Source of the DNA: Parietichytrium sp. I65-24A | Taxonomy: Eukaryota; Sar; Bigyra; Thraustochytrida; Thraustochytriidae | Direction of reading: 5' to 3' | DNA length: 52,500 nt | NCBI GenBank assembly: GCA_012862575.1 | Contig: BLSF01000060.1 | Span: 1-52,500, forward strand | Shown here: positions 9,632-20,393 of the stretch, piece after piece | Position numbering within the stretch: the stretch's first letter is position 1 | How the letters are laid out: each line of letters begins with the position of its first letter | Notes under the pieces: model-generated | Databases searched by the model: none | What the model saw: only the letters and a program-made list of their open reading frames with translations | Told to the model about the DNA's origin: nothing | Program-made: the position numbers and the translations under genes

Positions 9632-12205
9632 TTAGTAAATTTCACTAAGGGCGAGCAATTTCTGATCAATCGCGTCCGTTGCATCGCCCCCCTTTGTCTT
9701 CGTCTTGACTCTCCCGCCTTTCTGCGACTGCTTTACACTGTCACGAGGCAGCCCTTTCTTTCCTCCGGCCTTTTTGATGCCATACAGCTGGGCTTCAATC
9801 GAGTCCAGGGAATCCCGGCGGGTGAGGAGGGTTGAAGAAGTTTTCTTCGAAGCTCGACTCCTCGCATCAAAGTCAGACGCTACGTCAGTTTGTTTTTTAG
9901 AGTGTTTGCTCTGTTTGCTCGACACACTAGAGTGCACAGATTCCAGCTCTTCGAGATACCCCGCAAGTTCACTTTGCAGAGCCTTCGAGTTCGACATTGC
10001 TGAAGTAACGCTTTCCCTGTCAGCATCCAGCACTTCAGGGTCCAACAAATCAACACCGCTCCTTGACCCTTTGCTTCTGCGCGATCTCGTGGAGACAGCG
10101 CTCAAAACTTCAAGTTGGGCATCGAGGCTGTCGGCCTTGACAGCATCCTTCTTCTTGCTCTTGCTCCTGCTCGAGCTTTTGCTCCTCGACGAATGCTTCG
10201 AAGTACCGCTTCTTAAGGATTGTAACTCAGCATCAATTTCAGCTGTTGACCTGTCGCGGTGCGACTTGGTGCTCCTTCTAGACGTTTTCGACGTGCTCTC
10301 AAGCGATTCCAGCTCGGCGTCAAGGCTCGCATTGGCGTCTGCTCTGCCGCCGCTTGATTTTCGACCCTCACTTGAGCTCCCGAGCAAGGAAGCGAGCTCC
10401 GCGTCCATTTGGTCACCAACCTCAGAAAGTTTCTCATCAATCTCATCACCGGATGATCGTTGTTTTAGCCAATTTTCCAGCTCTTCGAGTTTGGAGGACT
10501 TGGACCTAGTAGAGCCCTTCGCTGAATGTTTTGCAGACAACTTGTCATCAAGATCTTTAGCATCGTCGGCATCACTCAACATATCACCTCTTCGAGATTT
10601 TGCCCGACTACTACCTTTCGAGGATCCCTTGCTTCTTCTAGACGCCTTTCCAGCAGACCTGAGGGAAGCGAGTTCCATGTCTAGACTGTCCTCAGGCGGC
10701 TCCGCGTTGCCTCCCTTTCCTGGCGCGAGGGCAAGCTCCGCAAGAGCGCGCTCGATTTTGCTGCTCGACTCCTCCGAAGCAGATCTGAGCAGACTTTCTC
10801 TCAATGCTGCAGCCTTAGCTGCTGAACGGTTGCTCCGCATGCCCACCGACCTGCCGCTTCGGAGGGATGCGATTTCCATGTCGAGAACGTCTTCTTGCAC
10901 TTGTTTCTCAGAAGCCCTACTTGACTTTGACCTCGATCTTGACCGGGACCTTTCCAACGGAAAATCGTCGACTTCCTTTACAGAAGCTTTAGACGCTTTT
11001 CTCGATCGCCCGCTCTGCGTCTCGAGCTTGCGATCAATCAAATGACTCTTGCTGTCCCTAGAACTTGTTGTCAATTCTGCAATTTGGTCGTCCAACACGG
11101 TGGCGGAACCGGTGCGCTTTTCAAGTATCTGTCGGATAAATTCAGGCCAATCGGAATCAGACTCCTCCGATTTGGCCGTGTAGAAGGTCTTTCGGGTTCG
11201 CTCCGATCGATCTGTCCAGCGCGTTCGACTTGTTTTGCACGACTTGAAATCCTCACAAAAGTCGTCGATATTGTTATCGTTCTCCTCCTCCTCCTCCTCC
11301 ACGTTCTCCTCAGAAAGCTCCGTAATCTGCTCCATATCCCCAGCCTCAGTGGCAAAGTCAAAGCCGTTCAAATTATACGAGCCGAATGAGTCTTCGCGAT
11401 CCCTCGTAGCTCTGGTTCGAACGGATGGACCTTTGGAGAGACGAGCGGAATGCCTCGATCTCGACTTGGTGTCGTTGCCCTCATCAGACTCTTTCGAGAC
11501 GTGCGTGGCGCCAACGCTGCGAATCGCAGCATCAATCTTGGCTGCATGGCTCTTTTCTCGACGCGCTTCGAGGTCGTCGTCTAACTCTCCATCAAGAAGA
11601 GCAACTTGCTCATCCACATCCTCATCTTCCAAATCTTCACCGTCCTCGTCTTCCTCTCCACCAGTTTCGCTGCTGCTGTCTTGACTGCCGCTTTCAGCCT
11701 CTATCTGATCTTCCGGCTCAACATCGTGAACTTCAACCTTCTCGGAAGCTTGAGGAGAAAAGTTCCAGTACCCGGCCTCTTCCTCGTCCTCGATTTCCTC
11801 GAGCGGTCTGAGTAAGGCGGCCTCTTCCTTCGCAAACAACTCCAGCTCTCTCCGACGTTGACGATTGTCTATTTTCTTTTGATGTCTCAAGCACTCGAGA
11901 ACAAATTGAGGATCGGGGATTCCAGCAGTAACATTCTCATTATACCTCGGCGAAGCGGACAAGAACCGAAGAAGCCCTGGCGTAGAAGATGCTCGTGCGC
12001 TGTTTCCAATCTTGCCTTGCTCGGGCTGCTGGTCATACACAGAAAACGTCACATTTTTGCCACGACTGGTGTCCACCACCAGCCCTTTGCCCTTTGACTT
12101 GCGTGACGACGACGACCTACTTGACCGCACGGACCTGCTAGACCGCACGGACACGGCATCCTCCTCGCCGTCCGCGACCTCCCTTGCGTGCTCGCGAGCT
12201 GCCAT
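9632..12205 (-). CDS. Ser/Arg/Asp-rich protein with repeated LD-like motif (857 aa), unrecognised family
   Basis: The open frame extends 81 codons further upstream without an ATG; the first ATG is at 12205 (MAAREHAREV, G at -3). No globular domain is recognisable. Residues 1-350 alternate Ser/Arg and very acidic stretches (about 180-212 and 300-315). From about 370 to the end an amphipathic motif recurs about a dozen times: LDDQIAEL 371, LDMEIASL 441, LDMELASL 508, IDEKLSEV 589, MDAELASL 600, LDAELESL 628, IDAELQSL 657, LDAQLEVL 694, IDQKLLAL 846. The consensus is (L/I/M)-D-x-x-(L/I)-x-x-(L/V), and the copies are separated by 20-70 residues of Ser/Arg/Lys linker with many R-S-x-R/K sites that basophilic kinases could use. 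I infer a disordered, multivalent scaffold; nuclear or cytoskeletal location cannot be decided. Confidence 0.8.
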   Translation of the reverse strand: MAAREHAREVADGEEDAVSVRSSRSVRSSRSSSSRKSKGKGLVVDTSRGKNVTFSVYDQQPEQGKIGNSARASSTPGLLRFLSASPRYNENVTAGIPDPQFVLECLRHQKKIDNRQRRRELELFAKEEAALLRPLEEIEDEEEAGYWNFSPQASEKVEVHDVEPEDQIEAESGSQDSSSETGGEEDEDGEDLEDEDVDEQVALLDGELDDDLEARREKSHAAKIDAAIRSVGATHVSKESDEGNDTKSRSRHSARLSKGPSVRTRATRDREDSFGSYNLNGFDFATEAGDMEQITELSEENVEEEEEENDNNIDDFCEDFKSCKTSRTRWTDRSERTRKTFYTAKSEESDSDWPEFIRQILEKRTGSATVLDDQIAELTTSSRDSKSHLIDRKLETQSGRSRKASKASVKEVDDFPLERSRSRSRSKSSRASEKQVQEDVLDMEIASLRSGRSVGMRSNRSAAKAAALRESLLRSASEESSSKIERALAELALAPGKGGNAEPPEDSLDMELASLRSAGKASRRSKGSSKGSSRAKSRRGDMLSDADDAKDLDDKLSAKHSAKGSTRSKSSKLEELENWLKQRSSGDEIDEKLSEVGDQMDAELASLLGSSSEGRKSSGGRADANASLDAELESLESTSKTSRRSTKSHRDRSTAEIDAELQSLRSGTSKHSSRSKSSSRSKSKKKDAVKADSLDAQLEVLSAVSTRSRRSKGSRSGVDLLDPEVLDADRESVTSAMSNSKALQSELAGYLEELESVHSSVSSKQSKHSKKQTDVASDFDARSRASKKTSSTLLTRRDSLDSIEAQLYGIKKAGGKKGLPRDSVKQSQKGGRVKTKTKGGDATDAIDQKLLALSEIY

Positions 12206-13585
12206 CTCCGCCTTCTCGCGCCGCGAAGACCACACCCCCGTTCGGCAGCTCGACACCTTCAAAAGGGCCGAGTGGCAGCAAACCTTGCTCGAACCACACC
12301 GACCCACGACCCTTCGAGCCCCGAACCCTCCCGGCGCCAGCGACACCACCACTACGCCACTACGCCACCCTCGACGACGATTAGAGCTCTGTGCTCGACA
12401 AGTCCCTGGCCTCCGCAGTGAGCTGTGAGCAGTGAGCTGTGTGAGCAAGCCGTGTGCGCGGCTGAGTATGAGTGAGTGACAGTGTGAGTGACAGAGGATG
12501 AGAGAGAGAGAGAGAGAGAAAGAGGGACGTATGGGAAGTAGAAGGTTGTGTAGGGTTGTATAGGGACTGGGAGAGAGACCACACAGTCATAGCCGAAGGC
12601 TACTGTCCCCGCATATGGTAGGCTAGCGATGTACTAGTCCGGGTGGTAACAGTACTCACTGCTAGTGGAGAGGATGGCACGATGCTAGTACGGCAGGGCA
12701 CTAAGACTAGCCAGAGAGATTGCGTAGTGGCACCGGACAGGTAGGTATGGGAGTAGCGAAAGTGTTAGCATCGAAATCAGGCTAGCTAGCTAGGAGGTTG
12801 CAGAAAGTTAGTGCGTGCGTTAGTCAAGCCACCGACTTTTTTTTTTTTTTTTTCTCTAGTAGTCTTCTCAAAGTCAGTAAGCTCAGTGAAATTGAAAACT
12901 TGAGTCAAAATCGATGGCTTCAAAGTTCGAGTTCTTTGAGCCGGCTTTGCGAGGAACAAAGCTATGCAGCAAGAGCAGCGGTCGATTTGGCTGTGGCCGC
13001 AAGAATCAGACGTGGCTGGCAGGAAATGATGTGGAGTGGATCGAAGGGGCAGTCGGCATAGTCGGCAGCGCACTCCTTCGAGCTGGTATCTCAAGCTAGC
13101 CCTCCCGGCTAAGAGCAGTGTGTTCTTCCAATTCATCAACGTCAACTAGCTAGCGCAAGCAGTTAAGTGGAAGAGTGGAACAAAAACGTCGCTAGGACCA
13201 CTGTCCACAAGTCCACAGGTCCGTAGGGTTCACAGCACAAATCGTGATGTGCGAGTTTCACAAATCAACAAACCTCTCTCTGCTTTTGACGCGCCTGAAG
13301 GTGCAGCAACACACTGCTAAGGAACATGAAGACAACACCAATCGAAAGGAGCCGGGACCGTCGTCCATCTTTTGCTCGAAGACAATAGATTCCTATGCTA
13401 CAGTGCTACTAGATGAAATAGTGCACACCTTTTTCTGTTAGCTATTTGTTAGTAGGTAAACACTCGGAATTACTTAGTGCCGTAAAAACTGGTGTAGTGT
13501 AGTCGTATTGGATCTTCTCTATTAAGTCGTAAGGATGGTAAGGTCAGGAGGGAAACAAAATGCAGTGATTTCGAAGGAACTCCTA
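12206..13585. other. Intergenic, 1.4 kb
   Basis: This contains a GA tract about 300 bp upstream of the Ser-rich gene start, a poly-T/A run at about 12837-12854 and several CTAG-containing short words (12630-12790). I see no coding tract with support. Confidence 0.45.
12501..12524. repeat. GA microsatellite
   Basis: A pure (AG)n run, reading CT on the strand of the downstream Ser-rich gene, about 300 bp before its start codon. Confidence 0.9.
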
Positions 13586-14095
13586 CTACTTTTGACACCT
13601 AACTTTACGTAATGGTACAGGTACTCTAAACAGCAAACAAGGCATGATGTAGGTCCACGTGCCTGAGCCGCAAGCGAGTTTGTCGTGTTGGAAACGAATC
13701 ACTTCAACCTCAAGCGCGTCAGTGGCGCTTCGAGAAATAACTTGCCCGCTGAGAGCTATCAGGTCTCCACGATGTGAAGAGGGAACAAGAAAAGTGAATA
13801 AGGGCGGGGAAAGGAAGAGTCTTTTCTAACACGTGAATAGTGCCTGAAGCGTCCTTTTACCTAGACTGTTCGTCGTAAAAACATAAAACAAAAACTGGAT
13901 CAAGAGCGGCTTGGCGGAGAAGAGATTACAGCAAGCCAACGCAAATTTGCAGTGTAAACCTGCGACCTTCGATCCAGCGCTGGAACAGAGGCGGAAAATG
14001 CCCGTAAATTCACTTTGCAGCTCCAGAGCCTCCGCCGAGAGGTCTGATTGCTAAGCTTCATAGACGGGGCATCGCACAGACACAGAGATCTGCCT
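13586..14095 (-). CDS. Hot-dog fold thioesterase-like coding tracts (exon model incomplete)
   Basis: The minus-strand tract 13825-13586 (stop TAG at 13586-13588) reads FTFLVPSSHRGDLIALSG, then QVISRSATDALEVEVIRF and HDKLACGSGTWTYI. This closely follows the second half of PaaI/THEM/ACOT13-type hot-dog thioesterases: F-L-x-P...G-D-x-(I/L)...G-x-V...V-E-V...K-L-(A/V)-x-G-(T/S)-G-T. An upstream tract, about 14057-13860, contains GLHCKFALACCNLFSA, which lines up with the family's L-H-G-G...D active-site helix but lacks the second and third residues of HGG and the acidic residue. The join is unresolved: the donor-like CTAG/GTAAAA is phase 1, whereas the acceptor TTAG at 13826-13829 needs phase 0. 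Either a spliced gene with a missed exon or a decayed copy is possible. Confidence 0.4.
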
Positions 14096-14997
14096 TGTTA
14101 AATTGTTCGAGCCAAGGCCACAGATCGTCGTCGATTCCGTCTGAAAGACATTTCTGAGAGGCATCCCTCGTGCCTGGAGAGGACCGTAGCGGCTCCTGGG
14201 TCTATGCGTGAGCAAAGATGAGGGCTCCTCAGCCGCAAGATTGTCTCTTGATTTACTTCTAAAATCTAAACGTTCTCCAACTTCGCCCGACCATCACATA
14301 GTTCAACAAAGCAAGTGTCGATGAGAGGAGGGATTAGCTCTGTCTTAAGAGCATCAAACGATGAGCCAAATCTCACGGTGCTCAAAGTTTTGTCGTGCGC
14401 AACAGCTTCATGCCCAAAACTGGCGAACTTCGATTACTTCAATCGCAGGAATTTAATTTCTCTCGATTGGGTTCTTCACTGTGAAAGATTTGCGGTTTGA
14501 CCAAAAGACAAGATCCCAAGACAAACGCCCTGGAATGACACAAGCCTGTGGTTCCTATCTGTAAGTGTACTACTGCTACATCGGTACACACTGCTATAGT
14601 ATTACCTAGTCAGTTAACGACTTTTGACCGTTGCGGATGTGTGGCCGCTCCCCACATCCCCCACTGGCGAGCGTGGTCGAAAAAGAAAGCCGCAACAAAC
14701 TACCGCATGACACTCGCTGTCAGTGAATCGCTCGGGACGCGTAGGTTTGTCTCGCAGTGGTATGGCACCGGCATTCACCATTCATAACCTACAACCAACA
14801 TCTTCGGCATTTACTGAATAGCTCCCCTGACCCTGACAAGCGCCGGCTTGCGCCTTATTGCCATGTACAGCGTGGGTTTCAGTTAGGCGGGCTGTAAGCC
14901 ACCCTTCCTCTGAACGGTCTCGAGCGTTCTCGACACATTTGCCTTGGAACGAGCCCAGGGACAAGGCAGCGGCCGCTTGACGCCGGCGCTTGCACTG
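14096..14997. other. Intergenic, 0.9 kb
   Basis: A plus-strand frame ends LISLDWVLHC..., superficially BRCT-like, and the minus strand has an open tract at 14267-14435. Neither is supported by splice sites in phase. The rest is the 5' flank of the channel gene. Confidence 0.4.
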
Positions 14998-17900
14998 ATG
15001 AACCACAACGGCATCCGGCTGCCCAGCTTGGAGCAAGCGGGGACTGTTTCCGGGGAGCAAGTCGGGGGCGGCCCACCGAGCCCAATCACTTGCGAGCGAG
15101 AGACCGCGCGGTCAGAGTGCAGCGACACAGAATACAGCACGGAAGGCCCCGCCTTGACCACTTATTATGCTGCCGACGAGAGTGTAGATGCAAACGCCAA
15201 CTGGGCTTCGAGTGTTCCCAATACGGCGTTGCCGCAGCAGGAGAGGGACGGCTCGTGCGCTGTTAGATTGGATGCGGAAAGTACAAACAGGGTTGTCCAA
15301 CAACTCATTCGCGCCTTAAAGGCTGAAAATTCTTTACAGCTGTTGCGCAGTCCAACCTCCCCGTGCAACAATAATGGAGGTCAAAGAGAGGAAGCGACAG
15401 AGCCACACGTGGAAGCCACTATTAGCCAATTGCAGCAAGTGCGCAAGCGGCACACAGAGATATCATTTGGTACCAAAGAAATACTTCGGCGAACATCTGT
15501 GGTTCAGAAAGCTCAGCTATTAAATGAGACAGGAATAGACGCTGAAAAGGTTAGGCAGATGGGTTATGAACAGGCAGTGTACGAAGCTACGCGTCAAATG
15601 CACCAAAACCTCAATCCCGTTGAAGAGCGTGACGATTCCGCCGGGAAGATGGACAATGAGCAGGCAGCACCTGCTACAAAAGGACTGTCGAGCATATTCT
15701 CCCCCAAAAGTGTGAGCGCGAGACTACGCCGAGCGACACTCCGCCTGTCAAGCCCTTTTCTTGGAAGAAGCGAAATCGCGGTCTCGCCGCTGGATATGAA
15801 TAGAAGAGACACGGCAGACTCATCCGTCCTGGAAGATCTACAGAATTTCAAACAAAAGCATTCTAAGAACCGCAAGCGGCAATTGAAGTAAGTTAGGCAG
15901 GAGATTTGTAGAGATCTTCCGCACAAAAAGTCTAAGTCATCCCTCGATTGTGGTTCAGGTATTCGGAGCAACAGTCCTCAAAGGCGATAGTGTCCCAGCA
16001 TCTCCAGCAAGAGGGAGACAAGCTGAAGAAACTCTACCCGGAGCTCTGGGAAAGCTTCACGCGATACGACAAGGACGGGTCAGGGGAGATTGACAGCAAC
16101 GAGCTGGCCATGTATCTTCAAATGGAACTAGGCTCCAGTATATCAGACGCAGAAATCCAAAACTTTTTTGGAGAGGTAAGTTGCCAATCGCTGTCGGGGA
16201 AAAAGTACATTCTTTTTGCCTTAGAGATATATGTGGCTGACAAACGCTAACATTTGGTGGCTGCTCTTGACGTGCGCCTTTTCTTTCGTGGCGTGCCTAG
16301 ATTGATGACGACTCGAATGGCGCAGTGAGCTTTCTAGAGCTGGCAAAATGGTACCACGGGCTCGTAGGGTCTTTAAACTTGAAGCAGAATCAGCTTCGAA
16401 CCGCAACGGTTGGAAGCATATTCGACTTTGCAAGGTTTCAAAATGTGAAGAGTCAATTGAAACAAATTACGAGTGCAAAGGGGCATGATGAGAATCAAGA
16501 TGTCATCGGCGAGCTAGAGCTCTTGGAAATGCAGCAAAGGCATATAATTCACCCCCACAGTACATTCCACATTGTTTGGGACTTGAGTGTTTCCATTGCT
16601 CTTGTCACTACAGTCATCACTCTGCCACTGACGATGGCCTTTGAGGACTTCAATGATGCCCTTGTCGCATACAACTTCGCTCTAGATATCGTCTTTTTGC
16701 TCGATGTTATCAAGAACTTTTGGACGGGCTTCGTTGATGACGACGGATGCGTGCGACTGTCACACAAGCGGATTATTACCAACTACCTTTCAACGTGGTT
16801 TGTCCCGGACTTGGTGTCCTCAGTTCCCATCGACCTCATAGTTTCAATTCTTGATCAAGATGCCGCCGACCCGCTCGCGCGTTCCGCCAAAGGCTTAAAG
16901 CTCGTCAAACTCATCAGAGTGACAAAGCTGTTTCGGCTCTTACGAATGGGTCGCGCTGCCAAGTACATCTCGCAATGGAGGCATTATCTTGAGGACAAAC
17001 TCAAATGGAGGATTCACGAGAGTACAATTAGAATGGGTAAACTGGCCATTCTTTTGTTTATGCTCGCTCACTGGATTGGTTGCATTCAGTTTATGGTATG
17101 TAGACTTATGGATTTCCCGGATAGTAGCTGGATCGTAACGGCTGGAATCGCAGACATGGGCGTCTCAAGCCAGTACATGTGGTCGTTTTACAAGGCACTT
17201 GGGCAAATGATTGGCTTAGGGTAAGTGGAAGTTCTCTTGGCAGGAAGGGCATTTTGTTGAGAACGAAGACTAATCTGCCGAGGCGCGACCCGCCTGAAGA
17301 TTCGAGACGCCTCCTGTGACCAATTTGAGCTGCGTAGATTTGGCGGATGACTGGTGCGTCATCGAAATGTGGCTTACGCTTGCCAGCATGTATACAGGTT
17401 CGATCTTTTATGCAATCATGATCTCAAACATCAGCTCGATCATATTTAGGTACGTCGAAAATTTTGTTTTGTTGAACTGTTTCGGTCAGCAAGTCCACCT
17501 GTGCTAACCACCATCACACTCACCAACGCTTGAACAACAATACAGTATGAACTTTGCATCGAGAATGTTCCAGGAAAAGACACAGCAGCTAAACGAATAT
17601 ATGAGGAGCAAAAAGCTGCCATCGCATTTACGAGAAAAGGTGCGAGAGTACTACTCCCTTCGATACTCTGAAGGGAAGATTTTTGATGAGGAGTCTATTA
17701 TGCAGGACATAAGCCCTGCGCTGCGGAGGGAAATCATGATTTACACGTCACGGGAGTTGTTCCTTAAGGTGCCTTTCTTTCGAGACAGTGGGAACGGGTT
17801 CATTTCTTCACTTGCCACCTGCATGAACCCGATGGTCACCTTCCAGAACGACCTCGTGATTGAAGAAGGCACGACCGGGGACAGTATGTACTTCATCAGC

Positions 17901-18374
17901 AAAGGGAAGATTCAAATTTTTGTCGAGGAGTTTCAGGCGGATGACTCCAGTATAATTTCAAGTCCCAAAGGCGCAGCTCGATTCAGGAACAGGCTGTCAT
18001 CTCTTGCGTCATCCTCGACACACCCGTCGGGACCAAAGACCCTGACAGTGGCCAACATCGGAGAGGGTTGCTTCTTTGGCGAGGTGTCCCTGATGCTGCC
18101 GGTGCGCAGAACTGCCAGCGCAAGATCCACCGCGATTTCAATCCTCTATGTTCTCATGAAAGAGGATTTAGTCAACTCCTTGAAAGACTTTCCTGAAATA
18201 TATGACCGCTTAAAGGATATAGCCGTCTCCAGAGTGCGACGGACCACAAGTATCATTCAGCAGGGGTCTGCTCTCAAGAAGGGTCGGCGAAAAGGAATGC
18301 CGCTTCTCGAGAGGGATTACCAAGACATCGCAGCAGCTGCCTTGTGCAAACAGAACCAGCTCTCACGGACTTGA
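14998..18374 (+). CDS. EF-hand, voltage-sensing, cyclic-nucleotide-binding cation channel (1001 aa, five exons)
   Basis: Exons 14998-15887, 15959-16175, 16301-17220, 17300-17449 and 17546-18374 join in frame (introns 71, 125, 79 and 96 nt, mostly GTAAGT donors). The first ATG of the frame is 14998. Residues 1-300 are a disordered cytosolic region. A pair of EF hands follows, with canonical loops at D334-E345 (DKDGSGEIDSNE) and D371-E382 (DDDSNGAVSFLE); an intron separates them. Then come six membrane helices: S4 carries regularly spaced Lys/Arg (KLVKLIRVTKLFRLLRMGR), and the pore reads GQMIGLGFETPP before S6. After a C-linker the cNMP-binding domain has the phosphate cassette FGEVSLMLPVRRTASAR. 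Family: EAG/HCN/CNG type. It should sit in plasma or ciliary membrane and couple calcium, voltage and cyclic nucleotides. The filter GLGF departs from GYG, so ion choice is open. Confidence 0.92.
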
Positions 18375-18578
18375 GGCTGGTCTGGAGGCTGGGATTGAAG
18401 TCGTGTGGCAGTGCTATTGGCTGAGTTTTTTTTTTTTTCGACACGAAACATTTCGCAAGGCCGACGGTTTATCTGTGCTTGAAAAAAAGAAAAGAAAAAC
18501 TCATTTGTATTTGTACTTGCACTTTTTTTAAAATACGAACAGAAATGGTGTATTTTTTGAAGAGAACGAGGTGGTGTG

Positions 18579-20393
18579 TTACACCCTTTGAAGCTCCACG
18601 TGCTGCTCTTCATCGCCTCCCAAGTTGTCCTCATCTCCGCTAGCACTGCTTGGCTCCAGACGTTCTGCTTCTTGGCCGCTCAAGCCTTGAACTTGATCAT
18701 AATCATCGCGTTTGACGCAACACTTGACACAGCAAAGTAATATCAACGTCACCGCCCCGATAAATCCAAGGCCCAGAGGCTTGAAATTGTACATCGCATC
18801 ACTAAGCTTTTCGACATAACTGAAATGTTTCAGTGTCGGAGGGGGAGTTGGTGTCTTGGCTTCAATGATGCCTTCCATGTCTTGAAAGAACAGGCACTCC
18901 CCTGATGCCGAGTCGTAACGGTCTTCAAAGACGGTTCGCTCAAGCTCGAGGGCCACATTTGCACCGAACCCTTTCTCGACAAGAGCGTTCAACTGCTCTT
19001 CTGTTAACGAGTACACAAAACATGTCCTGCTATCGAACACACTAAACTGCATGGGGTTCACTCCGATGAGCTGCTCTTTGTCCGTCTCGCTGACCGATCC
19101 GGAAAATGGCACTCGGAGAGAAACGGACAGAGTGCCGTACTTTGCTTTAAGCTGCCCAAAATGATGTACCAACTGAGAACCCGCCACCTTGGTTGCAACG
19201 ATAACATCGCCAAAGGAATCCCAGATACCAGCGTTTACAACATCGAAATCGACCAGAGTGATAGAGGTATCTTTGACTGTAATTCTGAGGTTTTCCATAC
19301 GAAGCAGTGGCCCAGACGCCTCAGCAGCGTGTAAAATCATGGGAATATTCTCAACGGAGAGCGGAACCACCTGACTAATTAGGCTCCCCTTCAGCCAAAA
19401 GTCACCACCGCGAACTTCTGGGGAGATAGCGTAGATGCCGTGCGCGCTATACATCCAGTCTGCTGCGTCTCCATTAACAGAATAAAGCTGGATGTTCCGA
19501 TCGTAAGGTCTCCCAACAATAAAATGATTGGCCGCGGCAAGTTCGTTGCCGTATTTGAGAAAGAAGGTTTCTTCTTCGTTATTCTCCGTCTTCAGCCAAC
19601 GGCAGGAGTAGGGGACAAGCATAAGGCCGCCATATGAATGGATGTTGAGTGCCACAGTAAAGTTTGATGACTCGACGAGTTCCTTGATCGCCTTGGTCTC
19701 TGGTTCTGAAAAGGGGCTCTGGCCCTTGTAATCTTCAGCGCATGGATTGGAGCTCGCGCCATCGTCCTTTCTGTCAAAGCATACAGGATAATTCCTGTTT
19801 AAGTCCACCCCAAGTAGCGCGTCAGTCGCGCATTCTCCTATCCGCCGATTTTTCCTTTGCATTCCAAACCCTGTTGGATGTCTTCGCTGATTATACAGGT
19901 ACCCATCTGGATTGACAATTGGGAGAAAGATGATCTTTCGGGTTTCAAGCAGGTGAATCGCCCAATTCGATCGAAGTTCATAGCCCTGCAGAATGGAGTC
20001 AATCGTATACATGATGGACATCATAGACATACATTCGCGCGAATGGTGCATACCGTTGATGAATGCCTGAGGCACGTTCATAGACTTGTCCAAACACGCT
20101 TTCCCAAAGCACAGCGCGGTCATCGGGTTGTCCTCCCAGGTTTTTCCGACCACAAACTTGACGACCACTTCAGGGTATGCTTTCGCGACATCCTCAAGAT
20201 AGCCTTCCGACTGCTCGAACTTGAGGCACTTGTCCATCTCACCTTCCGGCACTTGCACTTTGGCCAGCGACCTGGATAGCCCGCGCCTCGCTACCACTTC
20301 TGTTGTTGCATATTTGTCAAAACCATGCTCTGCTTTTCCTATGATGGCCACTGTGCCCGCCAAAATCCAACTACAACCCCAAATTTTCACCAT
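18579..20393 (-). CDS. Membrane-anchored M14 metallocarboxypeptidase (604 aa)
   Basis: The start is the first ATG at 20393 and opens a signal peptide (MVKIWGCSWILAGTVAIIG). The M14 zinc carboxypeptidase catalytic set is complete: zinc ligands H117 and E120 (HSRE) and H252 (NIHSYGG), substrate-carboxylate binders N199/R200 (DLNRNYP), the Tyr of the mobile loop (Y304, LYSVNGDAADW) and general base E326 (SPEVRGG). The catalytic domain spans about 55-365, followed by a beta-rich lumenal region to about 530, one membrane helix (GLGFIGAVTLILLCCV) and a 50-residue acidic cytosolic tail. The protein should be type I, active outside the cell or in the secretory route, removing C-terminal residues. Substrate preference cannot be told. 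Its 3' end faces the channel gene with 204 bp between them. Single exon. Confidence 0.93.
   Translation of the reverse strand: MVKIWGCSWILAGTVAIIGKAEHGFDKYATTEVVARRGLSRSLAKVQVPEGEMDKCLKFEQSEGYLEDVAKAYPEVVVKFVVGKTWEDNPMTALCFGKACLDKSMNVPQAFINGMHHSRECMSMMSIMYTIDSILQGYELRSNWAIHLLETRKIIFLPIVNPDGYLYNQRRHPTGFGMQRKNRRIGECATDALLGVDLNRNYPVCFDRKDDGASSNPCAEDYKGQSPFSEPETKAIKELVESSNFTVALNIHSYGGLMLVPYSCRWLKTENNEEETFFLKYGNELAAANHFIVGRPYDRNIQLYSVNGDAADWMYSAHGIYAISPEVRGGDFWLKGSLISQVVPLSVENIPMILHAAEASGPLLRMENLRITVKDTSITLVDFDVVNAGIWDSFGDVIVATKVAGSQLVHHFGQLKAKYGTLSVSLRVPFSGSVSETDKEQLIGVNPMQFSVFDSRTCFVYSLTEEQLNALVEKGFGANVALELERTVFEDRYDSASGECLFFQDMEGIIEAKTPTPPPTLKHFSYVEKLSDAMYNFKPLGLGFIGAVTLILLCCVKCCVKRDDYDQVQGLSGQEAERLEPSSASGDEDNLGGDEEQHVELQRV

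Noticed and set aside
9705-11045. 446-codon plus-strand open frame
   Set aside because: Ser/Leu-rich mirror of the Ser-rich minus-strand gene; no domain of its own.
12206-12448. 81-codon N-terminal extension of the Ser-rich protein
   Set aside because: No ATG in the extension; it would need a non-ATG start.
14315-14500. BRCT-like ending LISLDWVLHC on the plus strand
   Set aside because: No upstream exon in phase supplies the rest of a BRCT domain; likely coincidence.
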